A stretch of 23,405 bases of DNA, from contig CABQKA010000015.1 of assembly GCA_902464615.1 (NCBI GenBank), positions 1-23,405 of the forward strand, given 5' to 3'. A model generated the notes under the pieces. It was not told where the DNA came from, did not search any database, and saw only the letters and a list, made by a program, of their open reading frames with translations. The DNA is from an uncultured Prevotella sp. (GTDB taxonomy: Bacteria; Bacteroidota; Bacteroidia; Bacteroidales; Bacteroidaceae). Positions 1-7,422 of the stretch are shown piece after piece (the stretch's first letter is position 1; each line of letters begins with the position of its first letter). The translations under genes and the position numbers were made by a program.

Positions 1-215
1 CCAAACTTTTAAACAACTTTTTTTGAACTTTTTTACCAGAATAAAATGGAAAACAGGCTGAACCATTTGAAAAACAATACAATATACAAAACAAAAAAAG
101 ATATGGGGACGCTGGACATTGCCTCTCCCACTGAATCTGCGGGAAAGCGCAACGTATAGTAACCGGAAAAGAAGAAGGAAAAAACACATTTCACCTCCAC
201 AAAGTTTGTGTATCG
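1..215. other. AT-rich region upstream of sod, no supported gene
   Basis: The left edge is much more AT-rich than the rest of the window. The only open frame of note runs on the minus strand (33-257) and has a hydrophobic, low-complexity translation that I do not recognise, so I treat it as non-coding. The stretch ends at the sod promoter. A 13-bp dyad, CACAAA-G-TTTGTG, lies at 198-210, just upstream of the -33 element. Confidence 0.5.
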
Positions 216-247
216 CTTGCCCATAACAATTATTCTGAATAACTTTG
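216..247 (+). promoter_or_regulatory. Bacteroidota-type promoter of sod
   Basis: The -7 box TAACTTTG is at 240-247 and fits the Bacteroidota consensus TAnnTTTG. A CTTG at 216-219 stands exactly 20 nt upstream and resembles the -33 TTTG element (usual spacing 19-21). Transcription would start near 253, giving a leader of about 35 nt before the ATG at 288. This is one of two promoters in the window with both elements recognisable. Confidence 0.7.
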
Positions 248-287
248 GCCAAGTCAATTTATTAAATAAGAACTAAAAAACGTGCTT

Positions 288-869
288 ATGAAATTTGAAA
301 TGCCCACATTACCATATGCCATGGAAGCGCTTGCTCCTGTTTTGAGCGAAGAAACACTTCAATACCATTATGGCAAACACCTACAAACTTACGTAGACAA
401 TCTAAACCGCCTGACAGAGGGGACTCTCTACGAAGGCATGGAACTTGAAGAGATTATATGCAAGGCAAGCGGAGGCGTGTACAATAATGCCGCGCAAGCC
501 TGGAACCATACATTCTACTTTGAGAACCTATGCCCCGCATCCCCTGCTATGCCGGAATTATTAACAGCGCGCCTGGAAAAAGCGTTCGGGTCAGTCGAAA
601 AGTTCCACGAGCAACTTGCAGAAACGGCCACAACATTTTTCGGCTCAGGATGGGCATGGCTTGTAGAGAACGCAGAAGGCCAGCTCTCCATTTGTGGCAC
701 ACAGAATGCCGATTGTCCTCTGTCGCATGGACTTATACCGCTACTGACCATCGACCTATGGGAACATGCCTACTACATCGATTACCGGAACCGGAGGGCC
801 GACTATGTGAAAGCCATGTGGTCCATTATTGACTGGAACAAAGTGTCGCAACGCTTGTCCAACGCTTAA
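288..869 (+). CDS. sodB: Superoxide dismutase, Fe/Mn family
   Basis: This enzyme converts superoxide to oxygen and hydrogen peroxide in the cytoplasm. The protein is 193 aa, the usual length for bacterial Fe/Mn SOD. All four metal ligands are visible: His27 in YHYGKHL, His74 in AWNHTF, and Asp156 and His160 in DLWEHAYY. The conserved aromatic block FFGSGWAWL is at 117-125. Gln70 just before the second ligand is the Fe-type signature position, although SODs of this order can be cambialistic (Fe or Mn), so metal use is open. I chose ATG 288 over an upstream in-frame GTG at 282 because MKFEMPTLPYAM matches the family N-terminus. A promoter sits at 216-247. A rubredoxin gene follows 54 nt downstream in the same direction. 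Confidence 0.95.
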   Translation: MKFEMPTLPYAMEALAPVLSEETLQYHYGKHLQTYVDNLNRLTEGTLYEGMELEEIICKASGGVYNNAAQAWNHTFYFENLCPASPAMPELLTARLEKAFGSVEKFHEQLAETATTFFGSGWAWLVENAEGQLSICGTQNADCPLSHGLIPLLTIDLWEHAYYIDYRNRRADYVKAMWSIIDWNKVSQRLSNA

Positions 870-923
870 GCAAAACACCCAATTTTACTATTCCATTTAT
901 ATTCACTTCAAAATTCTCCCAAC

Positions 924-1088
924 ATGAAAAAATACTATTGCACCGTATGCGAATGGGTCTACGACCCCGAGAAAGGAGATCCTGAAAGCGGGATTGCCCC
1001 CGGAACGGCTTTCGAAGACCTTCCTGATGACTGGGTATGCCCCTTATGTGGTGTCGGAAAAGACCTCTTTGAAGAAGTCAAGGAATAA
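924..1088 (+). CDS. Rubredoxin
   Basis: This is a 54-aa one-iron electron carrier of the cytoplasm. The two iron-binding knuckles are clear: C6-T-V-C9 near the N-terminus and C39-P-L-C42 near the C-terminus, with the rubredoxin core residues YDP (13-15), GI.PGT.F (23-30) and LPDDWVCPLCG (33-43). The length is the standard for a single-domain rubredoxin. In anaerobes rubredoxin passes electrons to superoxide reductase, rubrerythrin or oxygen-reducing flavoproteins, so its place just after sod suggests shared use in oxygen and peroxide defence. The partner enzyme is not in this window. No separate promoter is seen in the 54-nt gap, so co-transcription with sod is likely. A small hairpin and then a strong terminator follow. 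Confidence 0.95.
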   Translation: MKKYYCTVCEWVYDPEKGDPESGIAPGTAFEDLPDDWVCPLCGVGKDLFEEVKE

Positions 1089-1127
1089 ACGGTATATTCC
1101 CGCTAATACCGTGTGACGTTACTTTTT
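1089..1127 (+). terminator. Possible weak terminator just after the rubredoxin gene
   Basis: A 7-bp stem, ACGGTAT (1089-1095) and ATACCGT (1106-1112), begins at the base after the stop codon. It has a 10-nt loop, and a T-rich run follows only at 1120-1127. It is weaker than the hairpin at 1173 and may act as a 3' stabiliser rather than a terminator. Confidence 0.3.
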
Positions 1128-1172
1128 CTAAAACTGAGGAATCTGAAACGAGAAGTGTTTCATTCCTAAACC

Positions 1173-1218
1173 AAGTAGGAGGAAAACGATATAAAAGTGT
1201 TCCTCCTACTTTTGTTTT
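1173..1218 (+). terminator. Strong intrinsic terminator of the sod-rubredoxin unit
   Basis: A perfect 12-bp inverted repeat, AAGTAGGAGGAA (1173-1184) and TTCCTCCTACTT (1200-1211), encloses a 15-nt loop and is followed directly by TTGTTTT. This has intrinsic terminator form for plus-strand transcription. It lies between the converging rubredoxin and glsB genes. Confidence 0.75.
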
Positions 1219-1388
1219 CCAAGTCGTATGCCCTTGTCTGCCGTCCGGACCACAAAGGTTCCCCACCTTTCTGACAGCGGCTGCAGACGATATACAGAAC
1301 TGCCGAAAAACCGCGCACGCCGACATTTGCAATCCCGCTATCCATAATATCAACACAAGACGTTCATGCTGCCGCGGCACTTTTCCGC
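1219..1388. other. Intergenic stretch without a recognised gene
   Basis: Between the rubredoxin terminator and the end of glsB I see no convincing reading frame, RNA gene or repeat. Open frames here on both strands give translations I do not recognise. It is plain spacer between two converging units, as far as I can tell. Confidence 0.4.
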
Positions 1389-2369
1389 TTACTTCGAACG
1401 GTTAATGAACAATTCGGTAAAAGCATCAATGCCGTCCGAATGCGCTTCGGCAAATGAATCGATATGTCGCATGCGCTTTTCCTCCAATATTTCGTCCACG
1501 GCAATCAGAATCCCCGTTTCCTCCACTTCACCGAAATCATGGTTCACGGCGGTACCGAACACGCGCATGGTAGGGCTCAGTCCCATATAAGCATTGACAA
1601 GAGGCGGAATGTTGTAACCGACCTTGCGCACCTCGGTATTCAGAATGCGGTAATCTTCCCGGAACGAATCTTCGTGGAAAAGATCACGCAACTCTTCGTC
1701 GTCCATCTCCCAACGCAATGGCTCAACCGGCCAGACCAAGCGGTCTTTGTCGCCGAAATGCTTGTTGAGGAAAAACAAAATCATATCGCGCGCCTGCCGG
1801 TTGAAAGACGGGTACATCGTCATTTTACCGAAGAAATACTTCAAACCGGGGATAACCACTGTGAGTGCCCCCAATCCGTCCCATAAGTTGTCGAGGGCAA
1901 ACAGGCTTTTACGGACTTCGCGCGTGCTCTGATATTCGAGCGTCACAAACGAGCGGCCCAACTCCACAGTGTCGCGGATGTAATTTTTCAGGAATTCGTC
2001 AGAAAAATGGAACATGTGTCCGGTGGCCAACAGCGGTTGCCCTGACTCATCGAATTCGATTTCCGACCCGGGCAGGAAACGGTAGCCACCCAAGATTTCC
2101 TCCGTCTCCGGGCACCATACGACCAGCTGGTAATACGGATGCTCGCAAACGTCAAACTCGTCCAGATCGAGCGGTTTTCCTGTGCCTCCTCCGGCTGCCC
2201 TGAAAGCAATTTCGCGCAAGCGGCCTATTTCCCGCACCACGTTGGGCGCTTGCTGGTAAGTCACAATATAGATCTCATTATTGCTTTTGTTCGTGGAACG
2301 CAGGTAATACTCGGGCCTCAGTTCCGACTTCAGCACTTCTCGACTGACTGGTTGTATAATTTCTTCCAT
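1389..2369 (-). CDS. glsB: GNAT-like N-acyltransferase of glycine/ornithine lipid synthesis (OlsB/GlsB family)
   Basis: The family moves a 3-hydroxyacyl chain from acyl carrier protein to the amino group of an amino acid. In Bacteroides thetaiotaomicron the GlsB member uses glycine and makes the first intermediate of glycine lipids. The protein is 326 aa, longer than the roughly 300 aa of proteobacterial OlsB. Family marks are R51-L-R-E-x-x-F-R near the N-terminus, GGYRF at 94-98, and TVELGRSFV at 134-142, which belongs to the acyl-donor-binding fold. No signal peptide or membrane segment is seen, so it is probably cytoplasmic or membrane-peripheral. The gene starts 46 nt after the stop of glsA and shares its direction. 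Older databases call this family 'hemolysin'. The glycine specificity is inferred from Bacteroides and the order-level match. Confidence 0.85.
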   Translation of the reverse strand: MEEIIQPVSREVLKSELRPEYYLRSTNKSNNEIYIVTYQQAPNVVREIGRLREIAFRAAGGGTGKPLDLDEFDVCEHPYYQLVVWCPETEEILGGYRFLPGSEIEFDESGQPLLATGHMFHFSDEFLKNYIRDTVELGRSFVTLEYQSTREVRKSLFALDNLWDGLGALTVVIPGLKYFFGKMTMYPSFNRQARDMILFFLNKHFGDKDRLVWPVEPLRWEMDDEELRDLFHEDSFREDYRILNTEVRKVGYNIPPLVNAYMGLSPTMRVFGTAVNHDFGEVEETGILIAVDEILEEKRMRHIDSFAEAHSDGIDAFTELFINRSK

Positions 2370-2415
2370 ATATAATCAAACGGTGCAGGCCAGCACCAGT
2401 CCGTTTCTGTTTAAT

Positions 2416-3243
2416 TTACAATTCATAGACTATACCGCGCACATAATCGGCCCACTCGGCCGGCTTACGCGAACGGTCGAACGTTTGCCAGGGAATGGGT
2501 TTCCCCACTTTTACCGTAAACGTCTTGCTGCGGTTCTTGAACATTTCGTCCACGAGAAAAAGCATGGCCACGTTGAACTTTACGCCCAGGCGTTTGCTCC
2601 AATTGGCCAAACGATAAAAGAAGCGGGAATTGTGCCCCCCGAAATGAATCGGCACCACGTCGCGCTGCGTCTCGACGCTTTTCGTTATGAACGTCTTGGA
2701 CCAGGGCAGGTCACGCACCTGTCCTTCTATGCGCCGCGAACACAGCCCCGCGGGGAACATTATGATATGGTCGTCGCCGCGAAAACCCGCTTCGACCATT
2801 GCCGGAAAACTGCGGCTCTGGCTCCCCACCTTATTTATAGGAATGCAAAGCGGCGCCAGGCCGTGCAGATTCATCAGGATATCGTTGACGAGATATTTCA
2901 CCCGGCCGTCATAATGATGGCCCAAAAGCGCGCCCAAGGCGACGCCGTCCTGTCCGCCAAGAGGATGGTTGCTCACAAAAGTATAGCGGCGGCCGTCGGA
3001 AGCGGAAGGCAGATTTTCCCGCCCCACTACGTCGAGTCGCATATCCAGGAACCTCACGCAGTCGTCCAGCCAAGGGACGCCTTGCTTGTCCCCTTCCCTC
3101 TCCAGAAATTCATTGATCTCATCCTGGTGGACTATGCGCTTCAACCAAGACATCACAAAGCCCGGAATATGGTCGGCCTTGGCCCCTGCCTTGTCGCGGA
3201 CCACCTGTTCGATGTCTATTTTGAATATCTTCGTATCTTCCAT
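2416..3243 (-). CDS. glsA: Lysophospholipid-type O-acyltransferase of glycine lipid synthesis (GlsA family)
   Basis: This enzyme is expected to esterify the 3-hydroxyl of the N-acyl-glycine made by GlsB, giving the mature diacyl glycine lipid at the inner membrane. The 275-aa protein shows the acyltransferase signature NHPLGGQDG (92-100), with His93 and Asp99 as the likely catalytic pair, and a second block FPAGLCSRR (163-171) matching the FPEG-type substrate motif. His to Asp spacing is HX5D rather than the textbook HX4D. I start at the ATG on 3243 (MEDTKIFKID). An in-frame extension up to 3369 exists, but it is unlike the family and would cover the likely promoter -7 box at 3265-3272. The gene is first in a two-gene unit with glsB. 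Confidence 0.85.
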   Translation of the reverse strand: MEDTKIFKIDIEQVVRDKAGAKADHIPGFVMSWLKRIVHQDEINEFLEREGDKQGVPWLDDCVRFLDMRLDVVGRENLPSASDGRRYTFVSNHPLGGQDGVALGALLGHHYDGRVKYLVNDILMNLHGLAPLCIPINKVGSQSRSFPAMVEAGFRGDDHIIMFPAGLCSRRIEGQVRDLPWSKTFITKSVETQRDVVPIHFGGHNSRFFYRLANWSKRLGVKFNVAMLFLVDEMFKNRSKTFTVKVGKPIPWQTFDRSRKPAEWADYVRGIVYEL

Positions 3244-3264
3244 GATGACACCAAAAAAACGCTG

Positions 3265-3272
3265 CAAAAATA
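3265..3272 (-). promoter_or_regulatory. -7 box of the glsA-glsB promoter
   Basis: On the minus strand the sequence reads TATTTTTG, a match to TAnnTTTG. It lies 22 nt upstream of the glsA ATG, so the leader would be short (about 15 nt). I find no good -33 element at the expected distance. The position supports ATG 3243 as the start. Confidence 0.5.
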
Positions 3273-3484
3273 CTAATTTATTTTTCACACCGGCGATGCC
3301 GGGATAAGATTTCGCAGATTTGGAAAAGATGTCACAAAAAGTTAGCAAAAATCCTGCCCATTCCTGCACGGGTCATCGCCAGATGTGCAAAATCATGACT
3401 GCAAGCAAACGTCGTGCCGACCCCACGGCGACAGGAAAAGAGTGCTCCGGAAAGCACCCGGATAAAAAGAGCGCTCCAGACGGC
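3273..3484. other. Intergenic region between divergent glsA and tolC, first part
   Basis: The gap from 3244 to 3733 is the longest gene-free stretch in the window (490 bp). Apart from the two -7 boxes and the repeat block at 3485-3547, I see nothing I can name. Several open frames cross it on both strands, but their translations are Arg/Pro/Gly-rich and match no family I know. Confidence 0.4.
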
Positions 3485-3547
3485 TAAGCCCCGCCGCTCC
3501 TCCCCTAAGCCCCGCCGCCACGGGGCTTAGGGGAATGTGCCGGCTGC
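3485..3547. repeat. 21-bp periodic intergenic repeat, locus 1, with a 14-bp dyad
   Basis: Three units start at 3485 (TAAG), 3506 (TAAG) and 3527 (TTAG), exactly 21 bp apart. The first two share TAAGCCCCGCCGC. Units 2 and 3 include the arms of a perfect 14-bp inverted repeat, TCCCCTAAGCCCCG (3501-3514) and CGGGGCTTAGGGGA (3521-3534), with a 6-nt loop. The same TWAG core and period recur at 12776-12838 and 23311-23373. There is no T-run on either side, so a plain intrinsic terminator is unlikely. Confidence 0.75.
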
Positions 3548-3689
3548 TACCCGTTGCTCGCCGAAGCATAAAGTGCCGTCGGGACGTATCCTGCCCCGTG
3601 CCTCCCGGACAAAAGGGAAACGTTCCCCGACCTGGCGGCATAATTGGTCATTTTTACGGTTCGCCCGGCACACAGTGCGCGGAAAAAAG

Positions 3690-3697
3690 TACTTTTG
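3690..3697 (+). promoter_or_regulatory. -7 box of the tolC efflux operon promoter
   Basis: TACTTTTG fits TAnnTTTG. It lies 36 nt upstream of the tolC ATG. No clear -33 element is found 19-21 nt upstream. No regulator gene stands next to the operon. Confidence 0.55.
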
Positions 3698-3733
3698 TTC
3701 CTACATGTCCTTCGGGAGATTTTATAAATAAAT

Positions 3734-5230
3734 ATGGGTATAAGAATCATTTTAAGTGCACTGCTGGCAGCCGTCTTGTTCTGCATACCGGGCACGGGAC
3801 GCCTCGCCGGCCAAGCACTCACGCTTGACAGTTGCAGACAGCTTGCGCTGAACAACAACAAGACACTGTCCATCAGTCGTGTGCAAGGTGAAAAAGCCGC
3901 CGCAGAACGTCGGGCCGCCCACACGAACTACCTCCCCAAAGTGGCGCTCACGGCCAGCTACATGCGCACGGGGAAAGAAATTTCCTTGCTCAGCGACGAA
4001 CAGAAAGGAGCCTTAGGCTCATTGGGCACCACGCTTACGGGGCAGGCTGGGGCAATAGCCGGACAAATCCTGCAAGCCCACCCAGACCTGGCCCCCTTGC
4101 TCCAGGCCGTAGGCGGCTACCTGCCCCAAATCGGCGAGGCAGTCAACGGCATGGGGAACAGTCTGGCCGACGCACTCCGCACAGACACGCGCAACCTGAC
4201 CGTGGGAGCCATCATGCTGACCCAACCTCTCTACATGGGCGGAAAAATCCGAGCCTACGACCGCATCACGCGCTACGCCGAGTCCTTGGCCGACCAACAG
4301 CTCCGAGCAGACGCGCAGGCCGTCATCCTGAGCACGGACGAAGCCTATTGGCAGGTGGTCTCGCTGGCCAATAAGCTGAAACTGGCAGAACAATACCGCG
4401 ACCTGCTCTCACAGCTCGACGAAGATATCAGAAAGATGGTGGCCGAAGGAGTCGCGACAAAGGCCAACGCACTGACGGTCAGCGTCAAGCTGAACGAGGC
4501 AGAAATGGCATTGACCAAAGTGGGCGACGGCCTGGCGCTGTCCCGTATGCTCCTCTGCCAGATATGCGGTCTGCCAGTCGAGACTCCGCTTCGTCTGGCA
4601 GACGAGACACTGGAAGACCTGCCGGTTCAAGCCGCCGACACCGAAGCCGACGCAGCGACTGCTCTCGGCAATCGGCCGGAAATCAGCCAACTGCAAATCG
4701 CAAAAAACATCTACGACGAAAAAATCCGTCTGGAGCGCTCTGTCTTTCTCCCCCAGTTGGCACTAATGGGCGGATACCTGACGACAAACCCTGCCCTGAC
4801 CAACGGTTTTGAAACCCGCTTCCGGGGAACATGGGCCGTCGGCGTGACTCTGAACGTGCCCGTATGGAACTGGGGTGAGGGAAAGTATAAAGTACGCGCC
4901 GCCAAAGCCGACGCCAACATAGCAGCCCTCCGTCTGGCCGACGCCCAGGAAAAAATAAAGTTACAGGTACACCAGTCCGCTTTCCGCGTGAACGAAGCGA
5001 ACAAAAAGCTGCAGCTCAGCCTCCACCACCTGGAACAGGCGGAAGAGAACTTGCGGACAGCCGACGTCGGTTTCCACGAAGGGGTCATCACGACAAGCGA
5101 CCTGCTGGCGGCCCAGACAGCCTGGCTGCAAGCCCACAGCGACAAAATCGACGCACAAATAGACGTGCGCCTGAGCCGCTCCATTTACCGGAAAGCCCTT
5201 GGCACACTCACTCCGGAAGCGCATCCTTAA
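3734..5230 (+). CDS. TolC-family outer membrane efflux channel
   Basis: This is the outer membrane exit duct of a tripartite exporter that works with the periplasmic adaptor and inner membrane permeases encoded next to it. The 498-aa protein begins with a signal peptide (hydrophobic core about 5-18, likely cut after GQA at residue 28). Two TolC repeats follow: LTLDSCRQLALNNNKTLS and NYLPKV open the first, and FLPQLALMGGY and VWNWGEGK mark the second; each has long helical stretches that would line the periplasmic tunnel. Residues about 84-153 are an extra Leu/Gly/Ala-rich segment between the first two outer membrane strands (SYMRTGKEI and VGAIMLTQPLY). The start at 3734 is preceded by an A/T-rich AAATAAAT, typical of this phylum. 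The HlyD gene follows 39 nt on. Confidence 0.92.
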   Translation: MGIRIILSALLAAVLFCIPGTGRLAGQALTLDSCRQLALNNNKTLSISRVQGEKAAAERRAAHTNYLPKVALTASYMRTGKEISLLSDEQKGALGSLGTTLTGQAGAIAGQILQAHPDLAPLLQAVGGYLPQIGEAVNGMGNSLADALRTDTRNLTVGAIMLTQPLYMGGKIRAYDRITRYAESLADQQLRADAQAVILSTDEAYWQVVSLANKLKLAEQYRDLLSQLDEDIRKMVAEGVATKANALTVSVKLNEAEMALTKVGDGLALSRMLLCQICGLPVETPLRLADETLEDLPVQAADTEADAATALGNRPEISQLQIAKNIYDEKIRLERSVFLPQLALMGGYLTTNPALTNGFETRFRGTWAVGVTLNVPVWNWGEGKYKVRAAKADANIAALRLADAQEKIKLQVHQSAFRVNEANKKLQLSLHHLEQAEENLRTADVGFHEGVITTSDLLAAQTAWLQAHSDKIDAQIDVRLSRSIYRKALGTLTPEAHP

Positions 5231-5269
5231 ACAAACATCCGTCATTCACAGAAATCAGCCTATCTGAAT

Positions 5270-6256
5270 ATGTCTTCCACTCAAAACAAAACAAGCCTCC
5301 TGCCCGCCGTGCTGCTCATCGCCGTCGTGGTGGCCCTCGTAGCCATAGGGAGTTTCTACGCCTTCAGCCACGAAGACGAAACGATACAAGGACAAGCCGA
5401 CGTCAACGAATACCGCGTGTCGAGCAAAGTGCCCGGTCGAATCCTCGCCATCAAGGTCAAGGAAGGCAGCCAGGTCCACGCCGGCGACACGCTGGCCCTG
5501 CTCGAAGCCCCCGATATCGTTGCCAAACGCGCGCAGGCCGTGGCCGCCGAAGCCGCCGCATCAGCCCAAAACCGTAAAGCGGAAAAAGGAGCGCGGCAGG
5601 AACAGATTTCCGCCGCATACGAAATGTGGCAAAAAGCTAAAGCCGGCGCAGAAATCGCAGAAAAATCATACCAACGTGTCAAGCGCCTTTACGAACAGGG
5701 AGTCATGACTGCACAAAAGTACGACGAAGCCACAGCACAACGCGATGCAGCCAAGGCCACTGAAAAAGCCGCCCGCTCACAATATGAAATGGCCCGCAAC
5801 GGGGCAGAACGCGAGGACAAAGAAGCCGCCGCCGCGCTCGTGGACCGTGCCAAGGGAGCTGTCAGCGAGGTGGACTCATACCTGGACGAGACGGTACTCA
5901 TCGCCCCCTTAGACGGCGAGGTGACGGAAATATTCCCGCAAATCGGGGAATTGGTAGGCACAGGAGCCCCCATCATGAACGTGGCCCTCATGGACGAGAT
6001 GTGGGTGACCTTCAATATCCGCGAAGACCACCTGAGCCGCTTCCGCATGAACCAGACCGTAGAAGCGCTGATTCCCGCGCTCGGCAACAAAAAAGTCAAG
6101 CTGAACATCTATTACATCAAAGACCTGGGCAGTTACGCCGCATGGAAAGCGACCAAGACAACGGGGCAATTCGACATGAAGACCTTTGAGGTAAAGGCCA
6201 GCCCCGTGGGACCTGTCGAGGGCCTGCGCCCGGGTATGTCTGTCATTATGGAATAA
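5270..6256 (+). CDS. HlyD/EmrA-family periplasmic adaptor (membrane fusion protein)
   Basis: This adaptor is anchored in the inner membrane and bridges the permeases to the TolC-like channel. The 328-aa protein has one N-terminal membrane anchor (about 10-32). A first half-lipoyl segment, VSSKVPGRILAIKVKEGSQVHAGD, occupies about 50-75. An Ala/Lys/Glu-rich coiled-coil hairpin follows at about 83-200, and then the second half-lipoyl segment LIAPLDGEVTEIFPQIGELV. Beta-barrel residues (MWVTFNIRED) and a short tail ending in RPGMSVIME complete it. This order is standard for the HlyD_D23/biotinyl-lipoyl-like family. The gene ends 1 nt before the next ATG (6258), so translation of the two is probably coupled. 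Its substrate cannot be read from the sequence. Confidence 0.92.
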   Translation: MSSTQNKTSLLPAVLLIAVVVALVAIGSFYAFSHEDETIQGQADVNEYRVSSKVPGRILAIKVKEGSQVHAGDTLALLEAPDIVAKRAQAVAAEAAASAQNRKAEKGARQEQISAAYEMWQKAKAGAEIAEKSYQRVKRLYEQGVMTAQKYDEATAQRDAAKATEKAARSQYEMARNGAEREDKEAAAALVDRAKGAVSEVDSYLDETVLIAPLDGEVTEIFPQIGELVGTGAPIMNVALMDEMWVTFNIREDHLSRFRMNQTVEALIPALGNKKVKLNIYYIKDLGSYAAWKATKTTGQFDMKTFEVKASPVGPVEGLRPGMSVIME

Positions 6257-6257
6257 A

Positions 6258-7418
6258 ATGCCGGCTTTCCTTCACATCCTCCGACGAGAGGCATACCGCC
6301 TTGCACGCAACCCCATCTACGCTTTCTGCATGGTAGTTGCGCCACTGTTCTGCTGCTACTTCTTCACCTCCCTGATGGCAAGCGGCCTGCCTACCGAATT
6401 GCCCGTCGGGATGGTAGACAACGACAGAACGGCCATGTCGCGTAACCTGGCCCGTAACCTCGACGCGTTCCAGATGGTAGACATCACCCGGAGCTATCCG
6501 GACGTGACCGCAGCGAGAAAGGCCATGCAAAGAGGAGATATCTACGGCTTTTTCTACATTCCGGAGGGGACTACACGCCAAGCACAACGGCAGGAACAAC
6601 CCACGGTTTCGTTCTACATGAATTACTCATATCTCATCGCCGGCTCGCTCCTCTACCGCGACATGCGCACAATGGCAGAGCTGGCGTCGGGTGCAGCCAC
6701 ACAAAGCGTACTGCTGGCCAAAGGCATGGCGGACGAACAGGCCATGGCCTACCTGCAGCCCATCGTCATCGACACCCACGCCATCCACAACCCGTGGCTG
6801 AATTACAATATCTATTTGAGCAACATCATCATCCCGGGACTGTTCATGCTACTTATATTCATGGTGACTGCTTACAGTATCGGGACAGAAGTAAAAGCAG
6901 GTTCCGCCCGCCATTGGCTGAACCTGGCACGCGGTTCCGTGGCGCGGGCCTTGACAGGCAAGCTTCTCCCCCACACCATCGTCTATCTCATCATTGGTGC
7001 CATATACGTATTTTATCTTTACGGCTGGCTGCACTTCCCTTGCCACTGTGGAATGGCTACTATGCTTCTCATCATGTCTCTCGGAATTGTCGCCGCCCAG
7101 GGAATGGGCGTATTCATGTTCGCCATGCTACCTTCCCTCCGTCTGTCACTGAGCTTCGCATCCCTGTGGGGTGTTCTCTCTTTCAGTATCTGCGGCATGT
7201 CGTTCCCGGTAATGGCCATGCACTCCACACTTCAAGGCATCAGTCTGCTATTTCCGCTCCGCCATTATTTTCTGCTCTATGTAAATTCAGCATTAGACGG
7301 TTACCCTCTGCTGAATGCCTGGCCTTATGTGCTCGGGCTTCTTGCCTTTGCGCTTTTGCCGGCAGCCATGCTGCGACGACTCAAGAAAACGTTGCTCACC
7401 ATCCCCTATATGCCTTGA
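6258..7418 (+). CDS. ABC-2 type transporter permease (first of pair)
   Basis: This is a 386-aa inner membrane protein of the ABC2_membrane_3 / YhhJ-YbhR type. One membrane helix lies at about 20-43. A large periplasmic domain (about 44-185) follows, starting LPVGMVDNDRTAMSRNLARNLD, and then a C-terminal block of about five or six helices (near 188-208, 234-257, 265-290, 295-315 and 362-380). The signature fold for this family is the N-terminal helix plus external domain plus C-terminal helix bundle. There is no Walker A, signature or Walker B motif, and no ATPase gene in the operon. A second, related permease starts 4 nt after the stop. The two probably form a heterodimer with the upstream TolC and HlyD partners. 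Confidence 0.88.
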   Translation: MPAFLHILRREAYRLARNPIYAFCMVVAPLFCCYFFTSLMASGLPTELPVGMVDNDRTAMSRNLARNLDAFQMVDITRSYPDVTAARKAMQRGDIYGFFYIPEGTTRQAQRQEQPTVSFYMNYSYLIAGSLLYRDMRTMAELASGAATQSVLLAKGMADEQAMAYLQPIVIDTHAIHNPWLNYNIYLSNIIIPGLFMLLIFMVTAYSIGTEVKAGSARHWLNLARGSVARALTGKLLPHTIVYLIIGAIYVFYLYGWLHFPCHCGMATMLLIMSLGIVAAQGMGVFMFAMLPSLRLSLSFASLWGVLSFSICGMSFPVMAMHSTLQGISLLFPLRHYFLLYVNSALDGYPLLNAWPYVLGLLAFALLPAAMLRRLKKTLLTIPYMP

Positions 7419-7422
7419 CGCC

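Noticed and set aside
33..257. Minus-strand frame of 74 codons upstream of sod
   Set aside because: The product is hydrophobic and Phe-rich from AT-rich DNA, has no family likeness, and overlaps the sod promoter.
2383..3276. Plus-strand open frame of 297 codons
   Set aside because: It lies wholly antisense to glsA, whose catalytic motifs are intact. Its His/Arg-rich product matches nothing I know.
3393..3924. Several overlapping open frames in the glsA-tolC gap, both strands
   Set aside because: They are Arg/Pro/Gly-rich translations of GC-rich DNA that include the 21-bp repeat and run into tolC. No homology is recognised.
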